Assembly (NCBI RefSeq): GCF_003719335.1 | Contig: NZ_RIAS01000002.1 | Location: 434,001-498,000 of the forward strand | DNA from: Paenibacillus amylolyticus | Lineage (GTDB): Bacteria > Bacillota > Bacilli > Paenibacillales > Paenibacillaceae | Length of the DNA stretch: 64,000 bases | Reading direction: 5' to 3' | Part shown: piece by piece, positions 34,888 through 44,762 of the stretch | Layout: every line of letters starts with the position of its first letter | Numbering within the stretch: the stretch's first letter is position 1 | The notes under the pieces: model-generated | Databases searched by the model: none | What the model was told of the DNA's origin: nothing | What the model saw: only the letters and a program-made list of their open reading frames with translations | Made by a program: the position numbers and the translations under genes

Positions 34888-35646
34888 ATGGTTGAAATGC
34901 ACTGCCACATATTATTCGGTCTGGATGATGGTCCTGTTCAAATGGAGCAGTCCGTTGCGATGGCTGAGAAGGCAGTAGCTTCAGGAATTACCTCCATTAT
35001 TGCAACTCCGCATCACCTGAACGGACATTACAACAATGAACCAAAGGTAGTCAATCAGGCTGTTCATATGTTTCGTGCTGAGCTTGCCAAACGAAATATC
35101 CGTTTGCAGATTGATCCCGGTCAGGAGATCAGAGTGCACGATGGGCTGATTGAAGACTTGTATGCAGGAAAGTGCTGCACACTGGCCGGTAGTCGTTACA
35201 TGTTGCTGGAGTTACCCTTTGGTCATATTCCCTCACAGTTCCCCGGAATACTGCACGAACTGCGAATCGCGGGAATTACCCCTATTATCGCTCATCCGGA
35301 ACGTAACCTTGTCATTTTGAAAAAGCCATTGCTGCTGTCCGATTATTTGATTCAAGGTGGACTATGCCAGCTTACGGCGGAATCATTCACTGGGCTTTTC
35401 GGGCGAAAAGTTCAGAAGTGGTGTTTTCATTTTTGCAAAGAAAACGGGTTTCATTTCATTTCATCAGATGCACACGATACGAAACATCGAACGTTCAAGC
35501 TGGATGTTGTATATCCGTTGCTTGAAAGGCGGTTGGGCCGTGGCTATATTCAACATTTTCAAGATAATGCACGATCCATTTGCAATAATCAACGTATTTC
35601 AGCTGTGATACCAGCCAAGAAAAAGCGAAGCTTTTTGTTCTGGTGA
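34888..35646 (+). CDS. CpsB/YwqE-like PHP-type protein-tyrosine phosphatase
   Basis: 252-residue metal-dependent phosphotyrosine phosphatase of the PHP fold (CpsB/CapC/YwqE). Metal-ligand motifs are visible in order: MHCHILFGLDDGP at the N-terminus, IIATPHH, the Glu in DPGQEIR, APIIAHPERN-type PIIAHPERN, and SSDAHD near the C-terminus. It dephosphorylates the tyrosine kinase that drives polysaccharide polymerisation. ATG 34888 is preferred since GAGGAAG lies 7 bases upstream; TTG 34882 is alternative. The last ~15 residues (AKKKRSFLFW) are basic. Upstream of the co-polymerase gene; its kinase partner is the third gene. Confidence 0.88.
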   Translation: MVEMHCHILFGLDDGPVQMEQSVAMAEKAVASGITSIIATPHHLNGHYNNEPKVVNQAVHMFRAELAKRNIRLQIDPGQEIRVHDGLIEDLYAGKCCTLAGSRYMLLELPFGHIPSQFPGILHELRIAGITPIIAHPERNLVILKKPLLLSDYLIQGGLCQLTAESFTGLFGRKVQKWCFHFCKENGFHFISSDAHDTKHRTFKLDVVYPLLERRLGRGYIQHFQDNARSICNNQRISAVIPAKKKRSFLFW

Positions 35647-35711
35647 ACAGCTGCTGATGTACCAAATACATAGTCACATATCATGGCTGACTTATATGGG
35701 AGGAAAATCGA

Positions 35712-36464
35712 ATGGAACTCAAAGAGTATTTACACATTTTACGTAAACGCATCTGGATTATTGTTGCCTTCGTAGCTGTGGCTTGTATTGGTGCAGGTGT
35801 TAAAAACTACTTTTTTACTGTACCGATCTATGAAGCAGGCGCCAAATTAATCGTCAACCAGGCATATAATGCCCAAGGTGTTCCGAGTTTGGATATTAGC
35901 ACGATTCAGACGAACATCAAAGTGATCAACTCCTATATGGAGATTATTAAATCTTCTGCAATCCTCGATAAAGTGGCATCGACATACCCCGATCTTGGTA
36001 TGACCGGGAATCAATTAGGGCAGAACATCCAAGTTTCCACCGCCAATGAGTCCCAGGTTATGAGTCTAACAGCTACGGGGCTATCATCCGAAAAAGCCGC
36101 AAAAACCGTAAACGCAGTTGCGAAAGTGTTTAAATCTCAAATCCCCGTAATTATGAAAGTAGACAATGTCACGATCCTAAGTGAAGCGAAACCTACGGAT
36201 TCCTCCAATCCTATTAACGTCAACCCCATCATCAATATTTTGATTAGCTTTATTGTCGGACTGCTACTGGCAGTAGGGTTTATATTCCTGCTGGAATATT
36301 TGGATGACACCTTGAAAACGGAAGATGAATTGGAGAAAGAATTAAATCTTCCTGCACTTGCTGTCATCTCCAAGATTAGAAAAGAAGAGAGCCGTATATC
36401 CAAACAGTCATCCATATCTCAAAAACAGGTAGGTGATGGACAGTATGTCACGATTAACCAATGA
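35712..36464 (+). CDS. Wzz/CpsC-type polysaccharide co-polymerase (kinase activator)
   Basis: 250-residue membrane adaptor. TM1 (about 17-36, RIWIIVAFVAVACIGAGV) follows the conserved MELKEYLHILRKR, an extracytoplasmic loop (about 37-170) contains TVPIYEAGAKLIVNQ, and TM2 (about 172-195) is preceded by the Pro-rich PTDSSNPINVNP that defines polysaccharide co-polymerases. The cytoplasmic tail (about 196-250) begins EYLDDTLKTEDELEKELNLP and should bind and activate the adjacent kinase. Overlaps the kinase start by 20 bp. Controls chain length or export. RBS GGGAGGAAAATCG. Confidence 0.9.
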   Translation: MELKEYLHILRKRIWIIVAFVAVACIGAGVKNYFFTVPIYEAGAKLIVNQAYNAQGVPSLDISTIQTNIKVINSYMEIIKSSAILDKVASTYPDLGMTGNQLGQNIQVSTANESQVMSLTATGLSSEKAAKTVNAVAKVFKSQIPVIMKVDNVTILSEAKPTDSSNPINVNPIINILISFIVGLLLAVGFIFLLEYLDDTLKTEDELEKELNLPALAVISKIRKEESRISKQSSISQKQVGDGQYVTINQ

Positions 36465-37125
36465 ACGAGTAGGCCTAGTAACGATGGCTAATCCCAGATC
36501 TAATTCCTCCGAAGCTTATCGAAAGCTACGCACCAATATTCAGTTTTCATCCATAGACAGTCAGATTCAGACGATCATGATTGCCTCGGCATCATCAGGT
36601 GAAGGGAAAACAACGACGATTGGTAATTTGGCAGTCACTTATGCGCAGGAAGGCAAAAAGGTTCTGGTGATGGACACAGATTTACGTAAACCGGCAGTAC
36701 ATCTGATGTTTAATATACCCAATCATGTAGGACTGACCAGTGTGTTATCAAGTCAATACCAAGTGACCGAAGTGCTTCGAGAAACCGGAGTAGAAGGTTT
36801 ACATGTTTTGTCTTCCGGGCCGATTCCTCCTAATCCTTCGGAGATGATTGGTTCACGTAAGATGACGGCACTTCTTGAGGGTTTAAAGGAAGAGTACGAT
36901 GTTATTTTGTTCGATACACCGCCGGTTCTGACCGTGACCGATGCATTAATTATCAGTTCCTTGTGTGATGGTGTCATTCTTGTGGTGAATGCAGGCAAGG
37001 TGAAAAAGGATCTGGTCAAAAAGGCGAAAGCTCATCTTGAACATGTGAACGCACGTATTCTGGGCGCTGTGCTGAACAATGTGCAGATACCCAAAAGCCG
37101 CAATAATAGTTACGGGGAAAAATAA
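36445..37125 (+). CDS. CpsD/CapB-type BY-family tyrosine kinase
   Basis: 226-residue cytoplasmic kinase. Walker A IASASSGEGKTTT, Walker A' VLVMDTDLRKP, Walker B YDVILFDTPPVL, plus EAYRKLRTNIQFSS, the activator-interface helix. The start at ATG 36445 is chosen by AGGTAGGTG nine bases before; ATG 36436 and GTG 36433 are inside that RBS. The C-terminus is short and has only one Tyr (IPKSRNNSYGEK); the usual C-terminal tyrosine cluster that is autophosphorylated is absent, so control of activity may differ from CpsD/EpsB. Coupled to CpsC-like and CpsB-like genes. Confidence 0.9.
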   Translation: MSRLTNERVGLVTMANPRSNSSEAYRKLRTNIQFSSIDSQIQTIMIASASSGEGKTTTIGNLAVTYAQEGKKVLVMDTDLRKPAVHLMFNIPNHVGLTSVLSSQYQVTEVLRETGVEGLHVLSSGPIPPNPSEMIGSRKMTALLEGLKEEYDVILFDTPPVLTVTDALIISSLCDGVILVVNAGKVKKDLVKKAKAHLEHVNARILGAVLNNVQIPKSRNNSYGEK

Positions 37126-37346
37126 CAGGCGTGAGAATTTAATTCCCTTTTTAAATCATCTTAAAAGGTCATGTCTACTATACCTCTATCATGGTAGGCA
37201 CTCGGTCACACTGTGGGTAGTGTACCTTAGACGTGTATCGTCAGGGGTGTGATGTGAGGAGGGGTTCAATGCCCTATTATGAATCATTTATTTCATGTTT
37301 TCATGGTTTTATGAGGTCAAATAAAAAAATGGATAGGGTGATATCT
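37126..37346 (+). other. Gap before galU with an alternative in-frame start
   Basis: 221 bp between the kinase gene and the canonical galU start. It includes the bulged hairpin GGT-C-ACACT/AGTGT-ACC (about 37203-37226) and, at 37269, an ATG in frame with galU behind AGGAGGGG, which would add 26 residues ([15 protein letters not shown], then [11 protein letters not shown]). No clear promoter seen. Confidence 0.4.
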
Positions 37347-38255
37347 ATGACAAAGGTGAGAAAAGCAATTATCCCTGCTGCTGGATTGGGGACCCGTTTT
37401 TTACCTGCTACAAAGGCAATGCCTAAAGAAATGCTCCCTATTGTGGACAAACCGACTATCCAGTACATCGTTGAAGAGGCAGTCGCTTCCGGGATCGAAG
37501 ATATTATTATCGTGACGGGCAAAGGAAAACGTGCGATTGAAGATCATTTTGATAGTGCGTTTGAACTGGAGCATAACCTGCTTGAGAAAGGAAAGCTCAG
37601 TTTGCTGGAAGAAGTCCGGAAGTCCTCCAACGTGGATATTCATTACATAAGACAGAAGGAAGCCCTTGGACTTGGGCATGCGGTCTGGTGTGCCCGTAAT
37701 TTCATAGGCAATGAACCTTTTGCTGTACTGCTTGGTGATGATATCGTCGTTTCAGAAGTACCGTGCCTGAAACAGCTAATCCAGCAGTATGAAAAGGTAG
37801 AGCAGTCGGTACTTGGCGTGAAAACGGTAAGTCCGAGTGAAACATATCGCTATGGGATTATTGATCCACTGCACACAGAAGGACGCTTATCTTCTGTAAA
37901 GAGTATGGTTGAGAAGCCGCCACTAGGTTCGGCACCGTCCAACCTGGCAATTATGGGACGATACATTTTGACTCCGAAAATTTTCGAATATCTGGAAGAG
38001 CAAAATGTAGGCGCAGGAGGCGAAATTCAGCTTACAGATGCGTTGCAAAAGTTGAATATTGATCAAGGAATCAGTGCCTATGACTTTGAAGGTTCCCGCT
38101 TTGATGTAGGGGAGAAGCTGGGGTACATCCTTACAACTTTAGATTTTGCACTCAAAAATAAAGAGTTGCGCGCACCGGTGTTGATGGCGATTGAAGAGAT
38201 TCTAATGAAGGAACAAATGAATCAAATCCTTGTAGCTGGAGGGGATAGTCTGTGA
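37347..38255 (+). CDS. galU: UTP-glucose-1-phosphate uridylyltransferase
   Basis: 302-residue GalU/GtaB enzyme forming UDP-glucose from UTP and glucose-1-phosphate. N-terminal [20 protein letters not shown] is the nucleotide-binding signature; [40 protein letters not shown] (metal-binding GDD), GMVEKP-type VKSMVEKP and [11 protein letters not shown] complete the pattern. Start at ATG 37347 gives the canonical N-terminus; AGGGTGAT is upstream. An alternative in-frame ATG at 37269 has a stronger RBS. Provides UDP-Glc to the EPS enzymes (Ugd, sugar transferase). Stop overlaps the next GTG start by four bases. Confidence 0.92.
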   Translation: MTKVRKAIIPAAGLGTRFLPATKAMPKEMLPIVDKPTIQYIVEEAVASGIEDIIIVTGKGKRAIEDHFDSAFELEHNLLEKGKLSLLEEVRKSSNVDIHYIRQKEALGLGHAVWCARNFIGNEPFAVLLGDDIVVSEVPCLKQLIQQYEKVEQSVLGVKTVSPSETYRYGIIDPLHTEGRLSSVKSMVEKPPLGSAPSNLAIMGRYILTPKIFEYLEEQNVGAGGEIQLTDALQKLNIDQGISAYDFEGSRFDVGEKLGYILTTLDFALKNKELRAPVLMAIEEILMKEQMNQILVAGGDSL

Positions 38256-38920
38256 AGCTATCAGGACCGGAATACTTTGGGAGTGGGGAAACCTTGGTTA
38301 AAGAGGGGAATGCCGCAGTACTTGAGCAGCCATACTCACAACGTGTTGGCGGGTATACGGATGTGATGAAGCCATTGGTCGATTTTGTTATCGCCATTCT
38401 GTTACTGCTGATCACATTACCGGTCATGCTGCTTTCAGCTATTTTGATTAAACTGGATTCCAAAGGGCCCGTGATCTTTAAGCAGGAACGATACGGGAAA
38501 AACGGAGTCAAATTTAACATCTATAAATTTAGAACGATGCGTACGGACGCACCGAAATATGGCCTTTCGCCAACGACCAGTCATGATCCGAGGATTACAC
38601 GACTGGGCAGAATATTGCGCAAGACGAGTCTGGATGAACTGCCGCAGCTGCTTAACATTATCAAAGGGGATATGAGTTTTATCGGCCCGAGACCTGAAAT
38701 GAAACGGATTGTGGAGGAATGTTATACCGATCTGGAGCGCAGACGGTTTCTGGTGAAACCGGGAATTACGGGATTGTGGCAGGTGAGCGAGGCTCGCAAG
38801 GAGCCTATTCACCATAATCTCCAGTATGACTTCCACTATATTTCCAATGTCTCTATGAAAATGGACATCACCATCATTTTTAAAACCATCGGTGTAATGA
38901 TTAAAAGCAACACCTTTTGA
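38252..38920 (+). CDS. Undecaprenyl-phosphate sugar-1-phosphate transferase (initiating enzyme)
   Basis: 222-residue bacterial sugar transferase (WcaJ/EpsL-like, monotopic small PGT type). One membrane re-entrant helix at about 40-62 ([18 protein letters not shown]), then [45 protein letters not shown] and [18 protein letters not shown]: all hallmarks of the catalytic core. It transfers a sugar phosphate (Glc-1-P or Gal-1-P probably) to undecaprenyl phosphate and thus starts the repeat unit. GTG start, GTGA overlap with galU; GGAGGGG upstream. The N-terminal 30 residues are hydrophilic. Confidence 0.9.
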   Translation: MKLSGPEYFGSGETLVKEGNAAVLEQPYSQRVGGYTDVMKPLVDFVIAILLLLITLPVMLLSAILIKLDSKGPVIFKQERYGKNGVKFNIYKFRTMRTDAPKYGLSPTTSHDPRITRLGRILRKTSLDELPQLLNIIKGDMSFIGPRPEMKRIVEECYTDLERRRFLVKPGITGLWQVSEARKEPIHHNLQYDFHYISNVSMKMDITIIFKTIGVMIKSNTF

Positions 38921-38952
38921 CCATTTTGGATCATAATTTGGAGTGTGATGTA

Positions 38953-39921
38953 ATGAAACATATTGTAGTGACAGGTGCTGCCGGATTTCTTGGCTCTCAT
39001 CTCGTGCAATCCTTAATTGGCCAGGGTCATCAGGTTACAGGGATTGATAATCTTTCAACAGGTATGATCCGCAATCTGGCAGAGGTTATGGAGAACCCTC
39101 ATTTTGTATTCCATGAAGCAGATGTTACACTTCCCGATACAATGGATTTTTTCGTTGATCAGCAGGTACATGAAATCTATCATCTGGCTTCGCCTGCTTC
39201 ACCGAAGTTCTATCAAGCAGATGCCATCGGCACGATCTGGGTGAACACGCGAGGAACCTATCATATGCTGGAACTGGCCCGGGTCAAAGGTGCCAAGTTT
39301 TTGTATTCCAGTACAAGTGAAGCCTATGGCGATCCCGAGATTCATCCGCAGCCGGAGAGTTATCGAGGCAATGTAAATACGTGGGGGCCACGAGCCTGCT
39401 ATGACGAAGCCAAACGGTTGGGCGAAGTTTTTTGTTATGAATACTACACGAAACAACGTGTTTCCGTGAAGGTTGCGCGTATTTTTAACACGTATTCTTC
39501 CGGTCTTCGTAATGATGACGGCAGGGTGATATCTAATTTTGTAACGCAGGCGCTGACAGGTCAGGATATTACGGTGTATGGGGATGGTTCACAGACCCGA
39601 TCCTTCTGTTATGTGGATGATAACATCCGGGGGTTACAAGCTTTCATGGCAGAAGATCGGGCTGATGGAGAGATTATCAACATCGGCAATCCTACAGAAT
39701 ACACAATCCTTGAGGTTGCTCATTTGGTGAAACAACTTACGCAATCGGACAGTAGGGTTGTATTCTTGCCTTTACCTGAAGATGATCCGAAGGTTAGACG
39801 TCCAGTGATTGATAAAGCTCGTGAAATATTAAACTGGGAGCCGGAGATTGGTCTGGAAGAGGGATTGAAACGCACGATAGAGCATTATCGATCGATGTTG
39901 CAGGTACAGGAAACTGGATAA
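38953..39921 (+). CDS. UDP-glucuronate decarboxylase-like SDR (UDP-xylose synthase)
   Basis: 322-residue extended-SDR enzyme. Rossmann motif VVTGAAGFLGSHL, active-site Ser/Thr in YSSTSEAYGDP, and Y-x3-K as GPRACYDEAKRLGEV. The combination GPRACYDE-x-KR plus ARIFNTY and VSNFV-type ISNFVTQALTGQDITVYGDG is typical of UDP-glucuronic acid decarboxylase rather than UDP-galactose epimerase or dTDP-glucose dehydratase. Together with Ugd in this locus it could provide UDP-xylose. ATG 38953 is preferred because GGAGTGTGATG is upstream and it gives the canonical N-terminus; 38917 adds 12 residues without RBS. Confidence 0.82.
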   Translation: MKHIVVTGAAGFLGSHLVQSLIGQGHQVTGIDNLSTGMIRNLAEVMENPHFVFHEADVTLPDTMDFFVDQQVHEIYHLASPASPKFYQADAIGTIWVNTRGTYHMLELARVKGAKFLYSSTSEAYGDPEIHPQPESYRGNVNTWGPRACYDEAKRLGEVFCYEYYTKQRVSVKVARIFNTYSSGLRNDDGRVISNFVTQALTGQDITVYGDGSQTRSFCYVDDNIRGLQAFMAEDRADGEIINIGNPTEYTILEVAHLVKQLTQSDSRVVFLPLPEDDPKVRRPVIDKAREILNWEPEIGLEEGLKRTIEHYRSMLQVQETG

Positions 39922-39937
39922 CACTGAACTGCTAACA

Positions 39938-41161
39938 ATGAAGCTGAATAAAAGCGAGTTGAGAACCGTGCAAACTATATTGATTGCTCACAGTTTATAC
40001 CCACCCCATATTATTGGGGGAGCCGAGATATCGACACAAATTCTGGCCCAGACGCTGGAGTCCAGTTATGACGTGAAAGTCATTACCGTAGGTGGACACA
40101 AGGAGGGCGGGGTGCAGACGGATACAGTGAACGGGATTGAAATCTCGCGGCTACCGTTTAACAATCGGTATTGGATCGGTGATACAGCAAGGCAGGCCAG
40201 CACTTCTGACAAAGTATTATGGCGCATCCAGGATATTTTTAATGTGAAGCAATACCAGCATATTAAACAATATCTGATGAGGAAACGTCCTGCCCTGATC
40301 CACACTCAGAATATTCCGGGACTAAGCCTTGCGATCTGGAAAGCGGCTTTTGAACTGAACATTCCGGTTGTGCATACGTTGCGGGATTTTTCGTTAATTG
40401 AGCCCATTGCAATCTCGGCATACTCCAGGTTCTACAGACAGATTTCCAAACATTACAGCCGCAGGGTTTCTTCTGTTATTGGCATATCCGAGCATGTGCT
40501 TAACAAGCATATCGAACTGGGATTTTTCGCGCACGCGTCCAAACATGTCATTCATAACATTGTTGAGCGTGATGATCAGGTTCAGCATGTCAATGCGGGG
40601 AAAACGGTTCGTCACCAGCAACCCCTTCATGTTGGATATTTTGGACAATTAACCGAGGTCAAGGGTGTTCAGTATCTGATTGAAGCGGTGCAAAAACTCG
40701 ATCAGCAGATCGTGGGAAAGCTGTTCATCCACGGGGATGGTCCTCTGCTCCATACATTACAAGAACTCGCAGGGACTGATTCCCGGATCGTGTTCGTGGG
40801 CAAAATCGATAAAAAGGAGATCACTTCCCAGATGAAAAAGATGGATCTTACCATTGTACCTTCCACCTGGGATGAACCTTTTGGCAGAGTAGTCATTGAA
40901 TCGTATCAAGCAGGTACGCCAGTCTACGCTTCTAAGGTTGGGGGTATGCCCGAGATTTTGCTGGATGCGGACACCTTCTCCTTCACCGCTCATCGTGCCG
41001 ATGCGATCCGTGATGCAATCCTCCATTACTATTCATTATCTGAAGCTGAAAAAAACGAATTAATGCTACGATGCTGCGAACACAGCCTATCCTTTAATGA
41101 AGATTATCTTCTCACCAGACATGCGATCATCTACGAGAAGTTAATTGGAGGTGAAGGTTAA
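39938..41161 (+). CDS. Glycosyltransferase family 4 protein (EPS)
   Basis: 407-residue retaining GT-B glycosyltransferase. N-terminal acceptor domain begins SLYPPHIIGGAEIS, the usual glycine-rich loop; the C-terminal donor domain has VGYFGQLTEVKGVQYLIEAV, FIHGDGPLL and the E-x7-E motif in DEPFGRVVIESYQAGTP, then KVGGMPEIL. No TM segment. ATG 39938 is used; a GTG at 39968 after AAAAGCGAG is possible. Sugar and linkage unknown. The next gene starts inside or just after its 3' end. Confidence 0.85.
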   Translation: MKLNKSELRTVQTILIAHSLYPPHIIGGAEISTQILAQTLESSYDVKVITVGGHKEGGVQTDTVNGIEISRLPFNNRYWIGDTARQASTSDKVLWRIQDIFNVKQYQHIKQYLMRKRPALIHTQNIPGLSLAIWKAAFELNIPVVHTLRDFSLIEPIAISAYSRFYRQISKHYSRRVSSVIGISEHVLNKHIELGFFAHASKHVIHNIVERDDQVQHVNAGKTVRHQQPLHVGYFGQLTEVKGVQYLIEAVQKLDQQIVGKLFIHGDGPLLHTLQELAGTDSRIVFVGKIDKKEITSQMKKMDLTIVPSTWDEPFGRVVIESYQAGTPVYASKVGGMPEILLDADTFSFTAHRADAIRDAILHYYSLSEAEKNELMLRCCEHSLSFNEDYLLTRHAIIYEKLIGGEG

Positions 41162-41162
41162 G

Positions 41163-42476
41163 ATGTACATGAATCCTCTGAACGTCAAATCGTCATCATT
41201 AGTTCAAGCGAGGTCTGCTGCTCCTACCTCTTCCATCATAATATTGATTCATGTCTTACTCCTTTATTTGTCCATTTATGGCCTGGTTTCGATCTACGTC
41301 GATAATATTGTGATTCGTTCGTTAAAGGATGCAGGCATGTTGCTGCTTGCGGTATATACGCTTGCCCGGGTATATCGCCAGCAGATTCATTTTCTGAATC
41401 TATTCCTGTTTATACTGGCCTCCCTCATCGTGCTCGGATCGTTAAATGTTCTTGTCGGTTCCAGCATGGTCACGTTAGTCTATGGAATCAAAATCACGCT
41501 TTTACCGCTGGTGATGCTGTTTGCAGGCATGTTTATGGCCGAGCAGGGTGGAATGTACGCATTTGCCAGAACCAATCTGGTTATTTTTATTATGCTCATT
41601 GCAGGATGGTGCGCCCAATATGCGCTGGGTATAGAAAAGTTAATCACTATGGGATTCGTATACGGCGTAAACATCAAAAACTATCTTGAGGGTGTGCCGC
41701 GTCTATCCTCCATTACGTACTCGCCTGATGGTTATGCGTATGCATTGGTAATGACAGGCATCATTGCAGAGCATACCAAGATGGCAGTGAAACATCGCAG
41801 CTTTCGCCTGATGATCCAGTTGCTGACGATCGGTTTTTTGCTCTTATCTACGATTCGATCAGCTTTATTACTCTGGTGTGTATATCAAGTGGTTCTTTTT
41901 TTACTTCAGATTCGAAAGTACAGCAAAAAGAATATGTTAGTTCTGGCGGTTGTTTTTCTGACACTGCCAGCGGTTGTGTTTTTCGGAGGCAGGTTGCTAC
42001 AGTCCAAAAATCTGCTCTCCAGTTCATCCCTGCTGGATCGGTTACAGATATGGGGAAGTAGCCTAACCTCGCCATTCACCATGAATGGCATGATCGGCAA
42101 CGGAATTGGTTCGGTTGGTGCTGCCAGCCGGCGCACACATATGATGGGTCTGAACTCCAGTAATTTTGCAGTGGATAACCAATACTTTTCCTTGTACGAA
42201 CAGACAGGCTGGATCGGGCTTGTCTATTTTTTGATGTTATTCATGTGGCTGTTGATCACACTGGTTAGACGAATGAATGCCTCACCTTACCCGGCAGTTT
42301 CCAGACTTCCTCAGGTGGCTATAGCCCTCGGCGCAGGAGTGGCTACGGCAAGTATGACAACCAACGTTCTTGAGTTGTTCCCTGCGAACGTTTTTTTCTG
42401 GATGTTCATAGGCATGGCACTATATCAGCATCGTAATGCAGGTGATATACCATATAAAGCGGGTGAGCGAATATGA
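41163..42476 (+). CDS. Wzy-like polysaccharide polymerase / O-antigen ligase family
   Basis: 437-residue integral membrane protein with about 11-12 TM segments and a larger extracytoplasmic loop (about 275-330, including QSKNLLSSSSLLDRLQIWGS and GNGIGSVGAASRRTH). The G-x-G-x-G(S)... loop after DRLQIWGSS is the pattern in the Wzy_C/O-antigen-ligase family. It probably polymerises undecaprenyl-linked repeat units at the outer membrane face. Start at ATG 41163 with GGAGGTGAAGG immediately upstream; the stop overlaps the next ATG by four bases (ATGA). Confidence 0.82.
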   Translation: MYMNPLNVKSSSLVQARSAAPTSSIIILIHVLLLYLSIYGLVSIYVDNIVIRSLKDAGMLLLAVYTLARVYRQQIHFLNLFLFILASLIVLGSLNVLVGSSMVTLVYGIKITLLPLVMLFAGMFMAEQGGMYAFARTNLVIFIMLIAGWCAQYALGIEKLITMGFVYGVNIKNYLEGVPRLSSITYSPDGYAYALVMTGIIAEHTKMAVKHRSFRLMIQLLTIGFLLLSTIRSALLLWCVYQVVLFLLQIRKYSKKNMLVLAVVFLTLPAVVFFGGRLLQSKNLLSSSSLLDRLQIWGSSLTSPFTMNGMIGNGIGSVGAASRRTHMMGLNSSNFAVDNQYFSLYEQTGWIGLVYFLMLFMWLLITLVRRMNASPYPAVSRLPQVAIALGAGVATASMTTNVLELFPANVFFWMFIGMALYQHRNAGDIPYKAGERI

Positions 42477-43642
42477 AGATTTTGCACATCGGAGAATATG
42501 TGGTCGGTGGTGTAGCCACGTATGTAAACGAGCTGGTGTCCTACCAGCGTAACCGGTTTGAGGTTTATGTATTGATGAGTGATTATAACTCAGCCAAGGA
42601 TTTTGATCTGGAGCCAGAACATATTATTCGTTACAACTACAAGCGCCATCCAAAGCACTTTTTCTCAGCGATGAGACAGATTCACCAAGCTATTCGGCGG
42701 ATCGAGCCGGATATCATTCATGTACACAGCTCATTTGCGGGTATGCTCGCAAGGGGCTTGTTTTTTTTCACCCCGCGCAAAGCGAGTATCTTCTACTGCT
42801 CACATGGCTGGTCTTTTTTGATGGATACCAAACCTTTGCATAAAAAGGCTTATTTCTTGATTGAAAAGATACTGGAATTCAAAACAGACTATATCGTGAA
42901 CATTTCAAAATATGAGATGGAGCAATCGATTCGAATGGGCATGTCTCCAGCCAAATCCCGATTCGTATACAGTGGCCTGCGTGATCGCAAGCCCCGCAAG
43001 GACGAAGAGTCGTCGCAAGTCATTGTGCAGAAGCATGAGAAGGAAGAGCAGGTCAGCATGATTCGGCTCTTGTTTGTGGGCAGATACGATCGGCAGAAAG
43101 GACTGGATCTGTTGCTGGACGCATTCAGGCAATATCCCGAGCTGCAGCAGCGTATTCAGTTATACATCATCGGAGACAGCGTGTTGGAAAAGAACGAATG
43201 GATCTTTACCGACAATATGATCCGGTTAGGGTGGGTCAATAATGCAGAGATTGATCACTATTACGAGCAGTGTGATGCGATCATTATGCCTTCCAGGTGG
43301 GAAGGGTTACCCCTGGTCGCGCTGGAAGCGATGAAAAACCACAAACCCGTCATCGCAAGCAATCGGGCCTCGTTGCCAGAACTGGTGACGCATGGCGTGA
43401 ATGGCTACATCTTTGAACTCGAACGACTCGAAGGGTTGAGAGAGATACTAATGCAGCTCGACAAAGAAACGCTGGCAGCCATGGGTGAAGCGGGACATCA
43501 GGTGTATAAAGAAAAGTTCAGCTCGGATCGAATGAATGAGGAATTCGTGAGTCTCTATTACGAAGCGAGAAATGTAGAAGTTAGCTTCCAAACCGCCGGG
43601 CCGGCTTCCCGTTTGGAAATTTCAAAGAGAAATGGAGATTAA
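42473..43642 (+). CDS. Glycosyltransferase family 4 protein (EpsD/EpsF-like)
   Basis: 389-residue GT-B enzyme. N-terminus MKILHIGEYVVGGVATYVNE is typical of EpsD/EpsF-type EPS glycosyltransferases; IIHVHSSFAGMLAR is the acceptor-domain motif; donor domain shows LLFVGRYDRQKGLDLLLDAF, LGWVNNAEIDHYYEQCD and E-x7-E in WEGLPLVALEAMKNHKP. Begins with an ATGA overlap with the polymerase gene. Cytoplasmic, donor unknown. C-terminal ~15 residues polar. Confidence 0.88.
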   Translation: MKILHIGEYVVGGVATYVNELVSYQRNRFEVYVLMSDYNSAKDFDLEPEHIIRYNYKRHPKHFFSAMRQIHQAIRRIEPDIIHVHSSFAGMLARGLFFFTPRKASIFYCSHGWSFLMDTKPLHKKAYFLIEKILEFKTDYIVNISKYEMEQSIRMGMSPAKSRFVYSGLRDRKPRKDEESSQVIVQKHEKEEQVSMIRLLFVGRYDRQKGLDLLLDAFRQYPELQQRIQLYIIGDSVLEKNEWIFTDNMIRLGWVNNAEIDHYYEQCDAIIMPSRWEGLPLVALEAMKNHKPVIASNRASLPELVTHGVNGYIFELERLEGLREILMQLDKETLAAMGEAGHQVYKEKFSSDRMNEEFVSLYYEARNVEVSFQTAGPASRLEISKRNGD

Positions 43643-43643
43643 C

Positions 43644-44726
43644 ATGAATACAATCTATATCAATGCCCGTTTCCTGACACAGACCGTTACCGGGGTTCAG
43701 CGATATGCCATTGAACTTGTGAAGGAAATCGATAATTTGATTGACGCTGGAGAAGTAGACGGTACGAAAGTAGAGTTTTGCCTGCTCTCACCCGCGAATG
43801 TGGTTACACATCTTGAACTGAAACATATCCGGCACCGGATTGTTGGCAGATTGAAGGGACATGTGTGGGAACAGCTGGAGTTGCCATTGTACGCGAAAAA
43901 AGGGTTGCTGATTAACCTGTGTAACACAGGCCCGGCATTCAAACGCAATCAGGTCGTGACGATCCATGATGCTTCCGTATTCAGTTATCCGAAAGCATTT
44001 TCCTTCGCATTTCGATCCTGGTATCAGTTCTTAACGGTGCGCTTAGGCAAGATTTCGAAAAAGGTAATTACCGTATCTAACTTCTCCAAAGGCGAGCTGA
44101 TTCAGCATTGCAAAATTGCCGCGCAGAAAGTATCCGTTACGCATCTGGGCATCGATCATATTCATCATAGGCAGGCGGCTCAAGGCACACTTGAGAAATA
44201 TGGGATTAAATCCCCGTATGTACTGGCCGTAAGCACAATGAACCCTTACAAAAACTTTAAGCTGATCTTGGACATTTTACCTGAGGTAAAAGCGCAAAAT
44301 TTGAGTGTGGTCATCGTCGGGTCCAAGAACAGTAAGGTGTTCAGCAATCATGCCGTGAACGATTCGGAAGGTGTGAATTGGGTAGGGTATGTGACGGATG
44401 AGGAGTTAAAAGCGCTCTACGAACATGCCACCGGTTTTATTTTCCCCTCCTTGTACGAAGGGTTTGGCTTACCGCCACTGGAGGCGATGGCGCTTGGTTG
44501 TCCGGTTATCGTGTCTTCTCGCGGCTCGATCCCGGAAGTGTGCGGAGAGGCGGGACTATACTTTGATCCTCATCACCCGCAGGAAGCAGCTTCACGTCTG
44601 GTAGAGATGATGTCTGATCCCGAGCTCGGACAGCGAATGTCCATTCAGGGTAAAGAGCACTCGGCCTTCTTCTCCTGGAACAAATGTGCCAAGGATACAG
44701 TCAGCATTATTATGAGCACGGTGTAA
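43644..44726 (+). CDS. Glycosyltransferase family 4 protein (mannosyltransferase-like)
   Basis: 360-residue GT4 enzyme of the type seen in rhamnan/mannan and EPS clusters (N-terminal [46 protein letters not shown]). Donor domain: [33 protein letters not shown] and E-x7-E in [20 protein letters not shown] 43644 follows TGGAGATTAAC; ATG 43632 would put the RBS inside the gene. The GDP-mannose-forming enzyme in the same locus makes mannose a plausible donor sugar, but this is inference. Confidence 0.85.
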   Translation: MNTIYINARFLTQTVTGVQRYAIELVKEIDNLIDAGEVDGTKVEFCLLSPANVVTHLELKHIRHRIVGRLKGHVWEQLELPLYAKKGLLINLCNTGPAFKRNQVVTIHDASVFSYPKAFSFAFRSWYQFLTVRLGKISKKVITVSNFSKGELIQHCKIAAQKVSVTHLGIDHIHHRQAAQGTLEKYGIKSPYVLAVSTMNPYKNFKLILDILPEVKAQNLSVVIVGSKNSKVFSNHAVNDSEGVNWVGYVTDEELKALYEHATGFIFPSLYEGFGLPPLEAMALGCPVIVSSRGSIPEVCGEAGLYFDPHHPQEAASRLVEMMSDPELGQRMSIQGKEHSAFFSWNKCAKDTVSIIMSTV

Positions 44727-44762
44727 GCATGCCAAATGTATTGTTGTGAGGGAGATAAAGCT

